Shown: one piece after another, positions 1 to 10,927 of the stretch | Position numbering within the stretch: the first letter of the stretch is position 1 | Layout of the letters: each line of letters opens with the position of its first letter | From: Strigamia acuminata | Taxonomy: Eukaryota; Arthropoda; Chilopoda; Geophilomorpha; Linotaeniidae | NCBI GenBank assembly: GCA_949358305.1 | Contig: OX442315.1 | Location: 4,898,001 to 4,962,000, forward strand | Reading direction: 5' to 3' | DNA: 64,000 nt | Position numbers and translations under genes: made by a program | Notes under the pieces: model-generated | Database searches by the model: none | Told to the model about the DNA's origin: nothing | What the model saw: the letters and a program-made list of their open reading frames with translations, nothing else

Positions 1-1863
1 CAAAGCGAGCTTCTCGATGTCTGAGTTGTTCTTCAGAACTCAGTGTCGGTGCGCCGATTATCACTTTCTTGCGAAAGGCGCTTGGGAGGCTGACGCTGGA
101 TGTTACGCTTCTCGTCTGCGAGAGTTCCGGCTTGATGAAAGCACTTGGCGCCGTCTCTAGACTCGAGGCGGTCGAGGGAGTCGGGCGGTAGACTGGTTTC
201 GGCTGCATTTGTTGGTATTGCATAACTACCGCGAGGAGGTCCGCCTGAGTATACATCTTCCTTTGCTCGGGGACCTCGTCGATAATTACCTCATCGTCGA
301 TCTTCATTGGTTCGGGACTGTCCCGAATTGATCGTGTATCTTCGCAGCGCCTCCTATCTCGCTGTCGAATTTCTTCTTCACGATACGCTTTCCATGAACG
401 TGCGCGACTCTCCGATCCTCTCCTTCTTCGTTCGTCTTGTAGACGGAGGTTCTCTCGTTCACGTCGGGCTCTTTCATCACGTTCGCGCAGGAACTCCTCT
501 CGGTGTCTATTCCAGGATTCCTTGTTTTCTTCCCGCCGTCGGAAGTAATTTCTACGATAATCGTCCCAATTTTCTTGGTTCCTATCGCGTCGGCGTTGAT
601 CTTCTCGGCGGTCGGGGCGTTCGCGTACATTTTCTCTTCTTCGGCTGGTTGACGGGGCATCCCTGGATTGAAATCGCGATGTTTGTGGGATCTCCGTCTT
701 TCCCAGGCGAGAGAGAGCGCTTGGTTTGGCCAGGCGTTTCTCTGTCGCGGGTTTCTTATTCTGCGCGCTGCTGGAAGTGCTTGGCTTGTCCAGGCATGGT
801 TTCTTCGCTGAGCAGCCTGCTTCGTCGTGCTCGTTGGAGAGACGTTTCTCGGCCTTCTGGCGTTTGCGACCAAAGAAGCCCAAAAAATGCAATTGATGCA
901 TTGCTCGTTGCGAGGTGATGAAACCGTGTCTCGGTCTCCAATCTGGGCGGTCGGGCCGGTCTTCGCGGATCTGAAGGAGCCAAAACCTGATTTCCTCGGT
1001 CGAGTAACCGTCCGGCTGTAGATAATTGAAAACCTCGTCATGTGCGGTCCGCCTTACTTCTTCGTAATATGCCATATGAATCTGGTGTTTTTCTTCATCT
1101 GTTTCGGCGTCGCGCCATTGTTCGTAAACGTCCCATCCTCGCTGGTCGTCAGGAAAGGCGGCTCGGATTAGTGGATTCGGGATTGGCGCTGGCGGGTCCA
1201 TATTTCTCGAGATAACTGCCCGTAAAGCTGCTTGATATTGGCGCGGCATGTAGTGGATCAACGTTTGCTGGCTGGACCAGTAGCGGCTGATCGCACGGGA
1301 CAATAAAAGGCGAATTTTCCATGGTTCAAAGTCGACCGCTTCTTCGAGCGCTTGTCGGAACAGTATGGGGATTACTTCGCGCCATAAGCTGCCTGCGGAA
1401 ACTCTTTTCGGGTCGATTTGCCCCCACGTAGTGCGATATCCGTCCTAAATATTAGAATATTAATAAATATATTAGGATCGTTGATTAATTTGTCATATTT
1501 TTGTAGAGATTCTTTCGTCTAACACAAGATGGCGTCATGGTCGGCCATGTGCTTTTCGACCACGTGTCTTGAAGTTAATTTTTCTTTCGGTATTTGATTA
1601 ATTTTGATAATTTGTCACTTAAAGTTAAATTATTTCTTCGTTTGTGGTCAGTCCACGAACTTATTTCGTATTTTTGATTATCGATAATTGAATTTTTTCT
1701 ATTTTTTACTTACGTCGGGTTGGACATCGGGTTCATTGGGTTCGTCCCAATTTCCCTCTTCGTTGTTTACAATGATTTGTAACAAATCCACTTGATCTTC
1801 ATCGTCATCCTCGGAAGCGTTGTTTACGGCCCGTTCAATTTCTTTCTTCCAATCATTTCTCAT
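1..1863 (-). CDS. Third gene (ORF3) of family A, spliced, copy 1, partial
   Basis: Exon 1 is 1714-1863 (ATG at 1863, 50 codons, very acidic). It ends at a GTAAGT donor and reaches an in-frame stop a few codons into the intron. The intron is 1445-1713, ending TTTAG. Exon 2 runs from 1444 to the window edge with an open frame, 1444 nt, the same length as the matching part of copy 2. The product is acidic at its start, then holds a helical W- and R-containing region, then a long arginine/glutamate-rich tract (about 600-250 on the minus strand). I recognise no domain. The conserved splice sites and frame in two copies show that the gene is maintained. Confidence 0.8.
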
Positions 1864-2041
1864 TTTTCGGAAACTAATTTGATTTCACGGCTGTCTCGAG
1901 GTGATCGTTGCTTAGTCGGAGATGACAGTGATAAGTGTGGGTCGGGTTAGAGGTTAACTATTAGTCTCATGTCATCTTTGATTGGTTTGGCCAATTAAGA
2001 CGCATTGTGGGACGTAACAGGTGTCCCCCCTGTGGTTGTTT

Positions 2042-5000
2042 TTATCGATTGTTTGAGACAATGGCCGGAGTCGCTTTTTGTTTTCCGACGAGTTTCCCGT
2101 CTTTTATGAACGGGTTTGGCTTGTGTCGGCGCATACCGTATATTTTATCAGGTTTGGGGATTCCTGTAGTCTTCTTTTTGTTTGATTGCTTTCCTTTTTT
2201 AGGAGATTCTGCGACTATTTCCTCCCTCCCCGAAATCTCATCCGGGGCGTCGGCCACTTCGAGTAACTCATCTTGAACTAAATTGGTTGGGCCAGTTTGT
2301 TCATCTAAAAACATGTCGCGAATAATTGGATTTTTCGCTGGTTTCGTCTGATATTCCGTCCAAGCCTCTTGAGGAAACTCAGGTAAGTATGGAGTTAATT
2401 CTCGGGCGTGGATCGATCTAAAATTAACGTTATCTGCCAATCTTTTTAGCTTGAAAGCGTTTCCGCCGTGGGCTTCGAGTATGACGTACGGGCCGTCGCG
2501 TTTGTCTGCTAAGCCTGCGTGGATCCCCTTATCGGCGCTGGACTGAATATGTGTGTCTTTCCAGACGAGGTCATTGACTTTAAAATTGCAGAAGGGCCGA
2601 TCCTTTCCAGCAATGCTAATACGATCTCTCATGTCGAATATGTGTGACATCATGTGCTGATAAGTGGCCGAAATTATTTGCTCCAGTCTGTCGACATAAA
2701 TATGAGGCTTCTCAGGATCAATTTCCAGTATTTCCTCCGGTATTCGTGGGTCCCAGGGTACTCTGAGTTCCCGAGCGAAGTTTAGAAACGCGGGAGAAAA
2801 TTTGCGGTTCCTTGAGATCGTTGTGCGGATGCTGAAGGCAATTTCACGAAGATATTCGTCCCAGCTGGAGTGAACATCGGTGAAAATTGCTAGTGCATAT
2901 TTTATATCGCGATTTAACCTTTCGACGGGATTGGCCCGTGGATTATAGGTTGATGTATATGATGTCTCGATGTCGAATTTTTTACAGAAGTCTTTATACA
3001 AATTTGACGCGAATTGTGGTCCATTATCGGAGATTAATTTTCGAGGGAATCCAAAATGAAGCGCCACTTCGTACAAACATCGAATGATTTTTTGCTTAGT
3101 TGGTCTCTCCATTGGAAAGAGTTCGGGCCATCCAGTCGCGACATCCATGATTACTAATATATATTTGTTTTTATTGGATGACGTGGGTTTTGGGCCCATT
3201 AAATCCACGCTCCAGCAATCGAAGGGTGCGAAAGGGCCAAGTGAGATTCTCTCGTAGTTCTTGGGCGTCCTCGGCTTGCACGCTTGGCATCTGGGGCAGT
3301 GATGAATAAAACGAACAATATCTCGGGTCATTTTTGGCCAGAAATAAAGTTGATTTGCTCGGTAGATCGTTCTGGCCACTCCAGAATGTCCGGCGAGCGG
3401 GTGTCCGTGGACCATCCACAGAAACCTTGTCAGCAGACTCCTGGGTATAACGACTTTCATCGAAGTTCCTGTCTCCGTCAGATCATCGCGGAAATTCGGG
3501 TGGTGTTTTAGTAGAAGTCCATCCTCGATTAAGTACGTGGAGGCTTCTCTTTCGAATTCTTCACGTTGGATTTCGTCGAAATTCTCGTCGGGAAATATTT
3601 TATCTGTGATGAAGTCTCGATAAGTTTTACAGAAGTCGTCTGCCATCTGGGCGGCTATTAATTCGTCCCTGGTGGGCGGTTTGCTATTCGTCCCCTTGCT
3701 TACGTGGGCGACGAATGCTCGAACGTACTTGTCGGAGATTCGAGGTTCTATTGTTAGCTCATAATTTGGGTGAGCGTCCTTGACCGACTGGTACGCTCGG
3801 AGCCAATAACTGTAATAATTCTGGTCTCCTGACTCGAGTTTCTCCTTGGGTAATTCGTTTAGCTTTTTAAATTCCCATTTTCGGACGGGGTTCGGACAGT
3901 AGAAGAGGCGTGAGTCGTCCTCTCCGCAGTCGGTCTCGTCTTCGGGGTCTGAAGCTGGGGCTCGTGAGAGGGCGTCTGCCACGACGTTGAATTTTCCGGG
4001 TCGGTATTCAATGATTAAGTCACAAGCCATTAATTCTAGCTGCCAGCGAGCCATTCTTCCGGACGGTTCCTTCAACGCCATTAACCACTTTAGTGCTTCG
4101 TGGTCAGTTTGTACGTTGAACTTGGTAAATTCCAGGTATGGTCTGAATTTTCGGATTGCCCAGACGACGGCTAGACATTCTAACTCTGTCGCATTATAAT
4201 TCTTTTCGGCTGCTTGTAATTTCCGGCTGATGAACATCGTCGGGACCTCTAACACTACTCCGTCGATGTCATGCTTTTGAAGCAACGCAGCACCTAGGCC
4301 AATTCGACTGGCGTCGGTGTGAAGAGTGAATTCTCGATTAAGATCTGGTAGGGGAATTCGTTTTACATCGATCAGCATTTGTTTTATTTTGTTAAACGAT
4401 GTTTCGCAGTGGTCAGTCCACTCGAAATCTTTATCGTTGCGTAACAGATCTGTGATGGGCGCCGCGACGTCTGCCAAATTTGGGAGCAATCGATTGAAGA
4501 AATTCACCATGCCCATGAAACGTTGGACTCCTTTTACATCTTCCGGGGCGGGGAACTGGCTAATCGCCTGGGTCTTTTTCGGGTCGATGGATAGGCCACC
4601 TGTTCCGACTGTGTAACCCAGGAATGCCAATTCTTTGCGGCAAAATTTACTTTTCCCTGGATGAATGTTTAGACCGGCTTTTGTGAGTCGCTCCATGACG
4701 TCATTCACGTGTATCAGGTGATCTTCAAAAGTTTGGGAGACTATGACTATATCATCGAGGTAAGCCCATGCGTATTTGTGTAAGGCATCGCCGAGAACTT
4801 TTTCTATTAGTTTTTGAAAGGTGGCGGGTGCGTTTACTAACCCGAAGGGCATTACATTAAACATCAGTCGACCCTGTGGTGCCCAAAAAGCTGTTTTCTC
4901 TTTATCCTCTTCCCGCAATTCAACCTGCCAGTAACCCTTGGACAAGTCCATGGTCGTGACCCAGTTAAATGGGGCGAGCTCCCGTAGAATCGCTTCTATT

Positions 5001-6088
5001 GACGGCATTTGGATGGGGTCGATGACGGTTATGGCGTTTAAAGGTCTATAATCGATGCAGAGGCGCGGTTCGGAGCCTGGTCGCATGACGAGGACAATCC
5101 TCATTCCATATTCTCCGATGGCGTGCGACACGATCCCTTTTTCGAGTAACTCGTTGCACATCGTTCTTACGATATGTCTCTTTTGGGGATTCATAGTTTT
5201 AAAAGGTACTCGCACCGGTTTTCCCGTAACCAATTCGATCTCGTGCATTACGTAACTAGTCTTTCCTGGATCTTTATTTAAGTTCTTCGAGTGCTTCTTG
5301 AGCATTTCCTCGAGGAGTTTCGTTTGTTCTTCTCCAAGATTGGCGTCCATGGCCAGATTATGTATTAAATTCTCCTCTTGGAGGATAGTATTAAATGATT
5401 TAAAATTATAGTCTTGGATGAACTTTTTAATTTCGCCTCCTCCCCATTCCTCGTCGTCCTTAGCTTTGTCTAGGAGTTCCGGAGGTATTATGGGTAGTCG
5501 TGGGTCCTCGTGGTTGTCGATGTAATTCCACGAACGTGTGACTGGGTTGGGCTGGATGTTCATCCGTTCCATCAAATCCATTCCTATCAGCAGGATTGTG
5601 TCTCGGGTTGGTAACACGATGAAGAAATGCTTAATCGTGCCTCCTTCCCATACAAAATCGGTTGATAACGTCCCCACTGCTCTAACTTCTCCCGCTGCTG
5701 TAAGAACTCGAATATTCTCGTTCATTCCCCGTAATTTTTTCTGTATTTTTTCTTCGAGTGATTCGAATAAGTCGGTGGAGATAAACGACTGATCCGCTCC
5801 CGAGTCGAGTAGTCCCATTAACACCTTTTTGCCGAAAGAGACTGGTATTTTAGCCAGTACGCTCTTCGCTTCTGTTGATAGGTTGCAACGAAGTATTCGC
5901 TTTTTAAGAGGATTGGCCCCTTGGTCAAGCGGCAAAGTCATGAAAGCGTTGGCTATACCGTCTTCGTCTCTAATTTCGAATTTCCGTTTTTTGGTTGGAG
6001 TTGTGACTTCCTCGTTGGCAGCTTCCTCGAAGAATTCCAACAATTTTTTCATTTCTTTAATTTGTTTTTCCACCAGTGTAAGGTCCAT
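2042..6088 (-). CDS. Pol polyprotein (PR-RT-RNase H-IN), family A copy 1
   Basis: 1348 residues from the ATG at 6088; the frame is open to 6124, next to the gag stop, so frameshifted translation from gag is also possible. An aspartic protease LLDSGADQSF lies near residue 94, RT carries YLDD near residue 443, RNase H carries HTDAS near residue 590, and integrase has an HHCC zinc site and a D,D,E core (DLMGPKP, SDNGPQF, NPVERLN). The protein makes DNA from element RNA and inserts it into the chromosome. Copy 2 stops after KLVGKQ, but here that TAA reads AAA, adding 11 residues (KATPAIVSNNR). No frameshift or nonsense change is visible. Confidence 0.93.
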   Translation of the reverse strand: MDLTLVEKQIKEMKKLLEFFEEAANEEVTTPTKKRKFEIRDEDGIANAFMTLPLDQGANPLKKRILRCNLSTEAKSVLAKIPVSFGKKVLMGLLDSGADQSFISTDLFESLEEKIQKKLRGMNENIRVLTAAGEVRAVGTLSTDFVWEGGTIKHFFIVLPTRDTILLIGMDLMERMNIQPNPVTRSWNYIDNHEDPRLPIIPPELLDKAKDDEEWGGGEIKKFIQDYNFKSFNTILQEENLIHNLAMDANLGEEQTKLLEEMLKKHSKNLNKDPGKTSYVMHEIELVTGKPVRVPFKTMNPQKRHIVRTMCNELLEKGIVSHAIGEYGMRIVLVMRPGSEPRLCIDYRPLNAITVIDPIQMPSIEAILRELAPFNWVTTMDLSKGYWQVELREEDKEKTAFWAPQGRLMFNVMPFGLVNAPATFQKLIEKVLGDALHKYAWAYLDDIVIVSQTFEDHLIHVNDVMERLTKAGLNIHPGKSKFCRKELAFLGYTVGTGGLSIDPKKTQAISQFPAPEDVKGVQRFMGMVNFFNRLLPNLADVAAPITDLLRNDKDFEWTDHCETSFNKIKQMLIDVKRIPLPDLNREFTLHTDASRIGLGAALLQKHDIDGVVLEVPTMFISRKLQAAEKNYNATELECLAVVWAIRKFRPYLEFTKFNVQTDHEALKWLMALKEPSGRMARWQLELMACDLIIEYRPGKFNVVADALSRAPASDPEDETDCGEDDSRLFYCPNPVRKWEFKKLNELPKEKLESGDQNYYSYWLRAYQSVKDAHPNYELTIEPRISDKYVRAFVAHVSKGTNSKPPTRDELIAAQMADDFCKTYRDFITDKIFPDENFDEIQREEFEREASTYLIEDGLLLKHHPNFRDDLTETGTSMKVVIPRSLLTRFLWMVHGHPLAGHSGVARTIYRANQLYFWPKMTRDIVRFIHHCPRCQACKPRTPKNYERISLGPFAPFDCWSVDLMGPKPTSSNKNKYILVIMDVATGWPELFPMERPTKQKIIRCLYEVALHFGFPRKLISDNGPQFASNLYKDFCKKFDIETSYTSTYNPRANPVERLNRDIKYALAIFTDVHSSWDEYLREIAFSIRTTISRNRKFSPAFLNFARELRVPWDPRIPEEILEIDPEKPHIYVDRLEQIISATYQHMMSHIFDMRDRISIAGKDRPFCNFKVNDLVWKDTHIQSSADKGIHAGLADKRDGPYVILEAHGGNAFKLKRLADNVNFRSIHARELTPYLPEFPQEAWTEYQTKPAKNPIIRDMFLDEQTGPTNLVQDELLEVADAPDEISGREEIVAESPKKGKQSNKKKTTGIPKPDKIYGMRRHKPNPFIKDGKLVGKQKATPAIVSNNR

Positions 6089-6120
6089 CGTTTTCGAAGT
6101 TATCGCGAGCGGATGTGGAA

Positions 6121-8967
6121 TCACTTTTGTTCCGCCCGCGAGTTCCAGTTTTTTGTCATACTGTCGAATTTGGCGGTGAGTTCCTTCAAGATTTTTTCTT
6201 GTTCCTTCGCGAGCAATTTCACTAGCTCCTCACGCTCTGCGGCCTTGTCGTCGGCTTTTTTCTTTGCCAGTTTTGGGCAGGCCTGACGCCAGTGGCCGTC
6301 TTCGTTACAGAAATTACAAGGGCTTTTCTTCTTTCCCTCCCGCTCAAAAGGTTTTTTGGGGTAGTCCTTCTTCTCGGAAGTCGCCTCTGTTTTCGGGTTG
6401 TGGTGTTCCGATTTTCTGGACTTCATCTGAGGTCGGTAGCTGGGCGCCAGTTCCTTCCCCATGTTTGCGTGTACCACATCGTTGATACCTTCGTCAGCCT
6501 CATCGCTTTCCGAGAATTGCTCAGAGTCTTCGCTTACTTCGTCTTCCGACTTTTCCTCGGCGGCGTTAGTTTGCGTGCGATAGGCCTTATTCGGAGGTGG
6601 TAAAGGGTTAGAAGCTTGTTGGTTTTTCTTTGAGGGGAGTGGCTCTATACTTCCGTTTAGATAATTTCGCGATTGGAGCAGCTTAGTGGAGTCTATGCTG
6701 CGCTCCTGTATTCGTTGCTGTCGGGCCACTCCTAGAGCTCGCTCTTCTTTTGTCAGATTTTCGTTATACCGAGCATTTACTTCGGTGTGTTTCTTCTCGA
6801 CGAAAGCTAGGATGGCTTTGAAATTATCCCCTTTAGGAGCGTTCATTTCTCGTAGGACTTTGGTTGCGGTTTCGTTTAGTCCTTGTTCGAAGAGAGCTTT
6901 CTGAGCGTGTTGGTCAAATGGTTTGTCCATTTCACGGAACAGGCTGTCGGCTCGTTGTACGTATTCCCTCAGAGTTTCCCCGGGAGCTTGCTTCATAGAG
7001 CTTACTCTTTTCTGGATTTCTTGGCTCGTCTCGCCATATTGATTGTGGAACTTTATGACGAAATCTTCCCAGTTTCGGGGTTGGACATCAGCGTACCAGT
7101 TTCGGGCCCGGTTGATCAGCATTTCTGGTATTCCGCGTGCAACCATTTCGTCGGGTTCCGCTCCTAAGCGATTAATCGTCAGGGCGACTTCGTCCAAAAA
7201 CAAGTTGCCGGCGTTCCAGGATCCGTCGAACTTAATTAGTCTCAGGGTCGTCCACTTGATGTTGTTATCCTTGCGAGAATACAGCCATCGGTCTGCGGAG
7301 TAACGTTTCAACAATCCTTCGCTTCGATCGTCCTCCTCGGTCTCTTGGCCACGGCTTTGTTGAAGTTTTTGGTCCATGGCCTGAAGGAGTTCGTCTTTCA
7401 TCGTCCGTAGTTGGTTGCTTAGCGAGTCAGTCTCACTAAGCAGCGGTGATGATCGTGGATTGTCGGAAGGGAGGCTTGGGTAATGCGTACCGTTGCCCGT
7501 CAGTCCGAACTGATTGTGTTGGAACGACGTTTTCCCTGATGATCCCGCGGTGTTCGGGTTATTCGTGAGGTCTTGCGCTATGGTTGAGTTATCTGGGTTC
7601 GCTTTCTCTGGAGCGGAGGTTTGGCTCAACTTTGTTCCGGGCGGTATCAGATCGTCCAGTCGGGTCCCCGTGAGGCCTTCGTTCGTTTTTTTGATAAAAA
7701 CGTAGGAATCTCTCCCAGCATACGCTTCGGCGGCGTGTTTCTTTTCGAGGTGATTTTTAACTGCGTTAATCTCCTCGAGCGTCGGCATGGCCAGTTTATT
7801 TTGACCTACTTCGTTGCGTATTTGATTCTTCTGATTTATACATCTGATTAGCTCTGCGTTAGGGTCGCCTGGGTTGTTATTACTGGTTTGGCCAGTTTTC
7901 ATTGCGAATGAGTTTTTTACTGCCCATGATTGTGCGCCCTGATTATTCCTCCTATCCTGTATAAACGCCTCGTACAGTTCTCCTTTGACTTCGTCCGATT
8001 CGTTCAAGATGCTATCTAGTCCGTTGACTCGGATACTGCCGTGAGATGCTTGAGAGTCGATACTTTCGCTGTCTGACGTTGCTTCGCCGCCTGTCTCGGA
8101 CTGTTGTCGATCTGCTCCGACCCGACGTCGTTTCTCTCCGCGTCTGGCCGTGTTATCTGCCGATCGTTTTTCAGTCCTCTGATTTACTAGGTCGATTACT
8201 CGGCTTAGCTCTGCGTAGGGATCCTTGTCCTGGTCGATCTCGATGCCGTGTGCGCAAGCTACCCGAGTTACTTCTATTGCTTTGGCTACCAGCTCCTTAG
8301 CTGTGTGAGACCGTTCTGGGGAGCTCTGTACGGAGTTTGGCTCCGAATGCTGGCTTAACCCGTTGCTTGGCGGCCGGATCTGGCAGTCCTTTGCCATTTC
8401 TCGTTCGATTATTTTCTGCTTCGCGAGCAATTCTCGAGCCAGCTCGCGCTCCAGTGCCATTTGTTTAGCTTGGTGTTCTTGTGCCAAGCTCTGTTCCATG
8501 GCAGCTAATTTCTCGCGATGCTCTCTGGCTAAATCTTCCATCAATTCGTTTTTCTTCTTCTCTAACGCGACTGTTCTTGCTTGGTCTGCGCGGGCAGCCT
8601 CGTTGATAATTGCGGCACTTGTGTTTGCCGCTTTATTTAGAAGAGTCATTAGATCCATTTCACTGGGATCCTTTTCGACTGGTCTTGGGCTTTTCAATCC
8701 GAATCGAGGGTTTTCGAACGATTTATTTAGTCCGTTTTCTTCGTGAGAGCTTCCTGATCCTTCGAATTCGCCTCCCGTAAACGGAAGTTGTCTTGCACGG
8801 GGAAGGCTTTCACTTGATGATTCCGTTGAAACTTTAGTCGAGTTAGTCTCGACTTCTGGTTCCACGTGGTTCGCTTCTTCCGCTTTTTGGCGTTCGATTT
8901 CTTCGGCTTCTTTTCTATCCTTTTCGTCGTTACGCCTTTTTCTATCTTCTGCGGTAGTTTTTGTCAT
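6121..8967 (-). CDS. Gag polyprotein, family A copy 1
   Basis: 948 residues. The N-terminal third is highly charged and contains a coiled coil of repeated QxxxMAxERE-type units. A capsid-like retrotransposon Gag region rich in W and R lies around residues 560-750. A CCHC zinc knuckle, C-x2-C-x4-H-x4-C (CNFCNEDGHWRQAC), lies near the C-terminus. Gag forms the particle and binds the element RNA. The ATG at 8967 follows the LTR and primer site. It is 11 residues shorter than copy 2 because one coiled-coil unit is absent. The stop codon is TGA here and TAA in copy 2. Pol follows in the -1 frame. Confidence 0.92.
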   Translation of the reverse strand: MTKTTAEDRKRRNDEKDRKEAEEIERQKAEEANHVEPEVETNSTKVSTESSSESLPRARQLPFTGGEFEGSGSSHEENGLNKSFENPRFGLKSPRPVEKDPSEMDLMTLLNKAANTSAAIINEAARADQARTVALEKKKNELMEDLAREHREKLAAMEQSLAQEHQAKQMALERELARELLAKQKIIEREMAKDCQIRPPSNGLSQHSEPNSVQSSPERSHTAKELVAKAIEVTRVACAHGIEIDQDKDPYAELSRVIDLVNQRTEKRSADNTARRGEKRRRVGADRQQSETGGEATSDSESIDSQASHGSIRVNGLDSILNESDEVKGELYEAFIQDRRNNQGAQSWAVKNSFAMKTGQTSNNNPGDPNAELIRCINQKNQIRNEVGQNKLAMPTLEEINAVKNHLEKKHAAEAYAGRDSYVFIKKTNEGLTGTRLDDLIPPGTKLSQTSAPEKANPDNSTIAQDLTNNPNTAGSSGKTSFQHNQFGLTGNGTHYPSLPSDNPRSSPLLSETDSLSNQLRTMKDELLQAMDQKLQQSRGQETEEDDRSEGLLKRYSADRWLYSRKDNNIKWTTLRLIKFDGSWNAGNLFLDEVALTINRLGAEPDEMVARGIPEMLINRARNWYADVQPRNWEDFVIKFHNQYGETSQEIQKRVSSMKQAPGETLREYVQRADSLFREMDKPFDQHAQKALFEQGLNETATKVLREMNAPKGDNFKAILAFVEKKHTEVNARYNENLTKEERALGVARQQRIQERSIDSTKLLQSRNYLNGSIEPLPSKKNQQASNPLPPPNKAYRTQTNAAEEKSEDEVSEDSEQFSESDEADEGINDVVHANMGKELAPSYRPQMKSRKSEHHNPKTEATSEKKDYPKKPFEREGKKKSPCNFCNEDGHWRQACPKLAKKKADDKAAEREELVKLLAKEQEKILKELTAKFDSMTKNWNSRAEQK

Positions 8968-9039
8968 TTCTTACGATATAATGATCGATCGAAAGATCCC
9001 GGTTATTATTTAAAGTATTGTCTTAAGGTTAGCAAATCG

Positions 9040-9057
9040 ATCCCGGACAGACCCCCA
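9040..9057 (-). other. tRNA primer-binding site (tRNA-Pro-like)
   Basis: Read on the minus strand the 18 bases are TGGGGGTCTGTCCGGGAT, two bases inside the LTR end. They match the well-known tRNA-Pro primer site of murine leukaemia virus except around positions 7-9. Copy 2 has the same 18 bases. Confidence 0.8.
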
Positions 9058-9059
9058 CG

Positions 9060-9690
9060 TGTCGTGATTCGACTTTGTGGTTAAAGATAATAAATAATAC
9101 ACTCGGGAATACAATATATTTCAAATACTGCTTTATTAAAACACGCTTACTAATACAAATATAAGTCAAGATGTTTCCTGTGTTGGTCCTCGGATTCGGC
9201 TGCGAATACGAGTTGCCGCTAAACAATGGCGGATCCAATTGTTTAGTCCTACGCGTGGTCTATGTTTGTTGTCTAGGGTATTTCCACGTGTTATTATGAA
9301 CACGCGAGAATTCGCTTTCTCGTGCGAATTAAACGAATATCGTTCGAATATTTATTCTAGCGTAGATTGGCTACGCTAAATAAATGTGGCTGTTGTACAG
9401 TTGAAATGGTCAGCGGGCACCGGTCCTCGATCAATCCGTGAAACGGCCTGAAAGGTGAGGTAAATGGTGCTCTTGCTGAAATGTGGTAACTGTAGTGTCG
9501 TTTCCGGTCAAGCATTGGCTATATATATTAACCGGAAATGACGTCATATGCAAATCCTTCTGATTATGCAGGTTCGCAGAAACACGCGACTAGTCAGTCT
9601 AGTCGGTATTTCTAGCGCGCTCTAGTGGCGAGTATTAGTAACACAATAATCACCGCTAATTACTTCTTCAGGTGATGCTGAATCACCACA
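9060..9690 (-). repeat. 5' LTR of family A copy 1
   Basis: 631 bp with TG...CA ends (read on the minus strand it begins TGTGGTGATTCAGC and ends AATCACGACA). It is closely similar to the two 629-bp LTRs of copy 2. On the minus strand it holds an octamer-like ATTTGCAT, a CRE TGACGTCA (9539-9546), a TATA-like run near 9520-9528 and an AATAAA signal. The right flank is the signal-peptide exon of host copy D; the other flank, and so the target duplication, is not visible. Confidence 0.92.
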
Positions 9691-9731
9691 GTTTGCACCA
9701 AACAAAGACACAAAAACGATGTAATAAACAT
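9691..9731 (-). pseudogene. Signal-peptide exon of host gene copy D, cut by family A copy 1
   Basis: The ATG at 9731 starts MFITSFLCLCLVQT, the same leader as copies A (MFITLFLCLCLVHT) and B (MFITSFLCLCLVHT). The exon is cut after 41 bases by the LTR that begins at 9690, so the gene is broken within its leader. The rest of the gene, if present, lies beyond the left edge, past the element. The 5' flank to the right is duplicated upstream of copy B. Confidence 0.7.
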
Positions 9732-10927
9732 GTCGGCAACGAATGAGTCTAGAAGAATCAGACGCAATGAATTACACAGCAGCGACAAGTGAGAAAAGTG
9801 CCGTATACAACCTAATGATATCTCTTTCAAATTTGTATCCGCCATTTAATTAATGTATTTCTTATCAAACAAATGTTTTTCCTCACAAGTCTGTAATTGA
9901 TTTGCAGTCTGCAAAACATCCTGTTGTGCTGTAGTGTGGAACAAAAAGATGACAATATTATTATTTAAAATTAATTTATTACACACGTTTTACCCAATAA
10001 AATCTTGTTTGAAAACGGACTGTAAATCTATTGTATGAATGATCAAAAATATATTTCACACATTCAATTAATTACCAGCTTAGCTGCATTGAAATGTCAA
10101 CATTACAACTTATGGTTATGATGTTCATTATCACATGTGGGAATATTATCAAATTTGAGAAATTAAATGATCTAATTGGAGTCTAAAATTTCAGATACAA
10201 AGGAAACATGCAAAGTAAATAGTAAAACGAAAATTGATGGATTTTATAAAACCTGATACAATTAAAATGGAATTTTTATTTCAGACACATGCAATTTTGG
10301 GTCGTATGGGGTAAGTAAGACGGAATGTTCATAAGTAACCGACCACATCACCCATGGGGCTTACGCCCTGTACGTGACAGGACGGTTGTTGGTGTATCAT
10401 GCCTAACAGCACTGCCACACGTGGGTAGATGGGAGACTCCGACCCCTAGACAACGATTAAAGGTCAAAACCCAACAATCCGAAGTCCCTGTCTCAATCAT
10501 TTACGTGAGTATGCGTCCCTCCAACTGTAGTCAATCCCCAGACTGCCGTGGGTAAGGCCATACCAGTCACAATATGATGATTTTTTCAGTAGCCTAAAGC
10601 TACCAATTGCCAAAGTGCAACAATTACACCAAGTGTTACAAAGTGACCTTAGTTCACCCGTTGTCCCAATTCCCAAAGTACAACTAATACTGAATTTAAT
10701 TAAAGTATTCCAGCAAAAAATACAGAATTTAATCGAGGCATTTGAAGAATAAATACTGAATTTAATCAAGGCATAAGTCGGCATGAAGCGAAAAGAAGAT
10801 AAGGGCTCAAGTTAAGTACAAAACAAAATAACAAATCAAGAGCTCTTATTTCCGGTTTGCAAGGAAATATACTGTATAACCAGGGCAGAATTACTAGGAG
10901 ACAAATGCTCCAATAGGGATACTGGTT
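9732..10927. other. Intergenic DNA upstream of copy D
   Basis: About 9700-10030 aligns with 36390-36735, the region upstream of copy B, so it is probably promoter-proximal DNA of this gene family carried in a segmental duplication. The rest (10030-10927) is AT-rich. A GC-richer patch at 10320-10560 has no persuasive reading frame. I see no gene here. Confidence 0.5.

Larger units (their letters stand above)
1..9690 (-). mobile_element. Ty3/gypsy-type LTR retrotransposon, family A copy 1, left part outside window
   Basis: The element lies on the minus strand: 5' LTR at 9060-9690, primer site, gag, pol and a spliced third gene, in that order. Window base 1 matches base 34110 of copy 2, so about 2.1 kb (the end of the third gene and the 3' LTR) is outside the window. 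The order protease, reverse transcriptase, RNase H, integrase defines Ty3/gypsy (Metaviridae). All three reading frames are open as far as visible, and the copy aligns with copy 2 almost without gaps, which suggests recent activity. It is inserted in the signal-peptide exon of host gene copy D. Confidence 0.93.

Noticed and set aside
304-1041. Long open frames in both directions over the arginine-rich part of ORF3 (for example 245 codons minus, 203 codons plus)
   Set aside because: They overlap the conserved ORF3 frame, arise from its biased codons, and are broken in the other copy.
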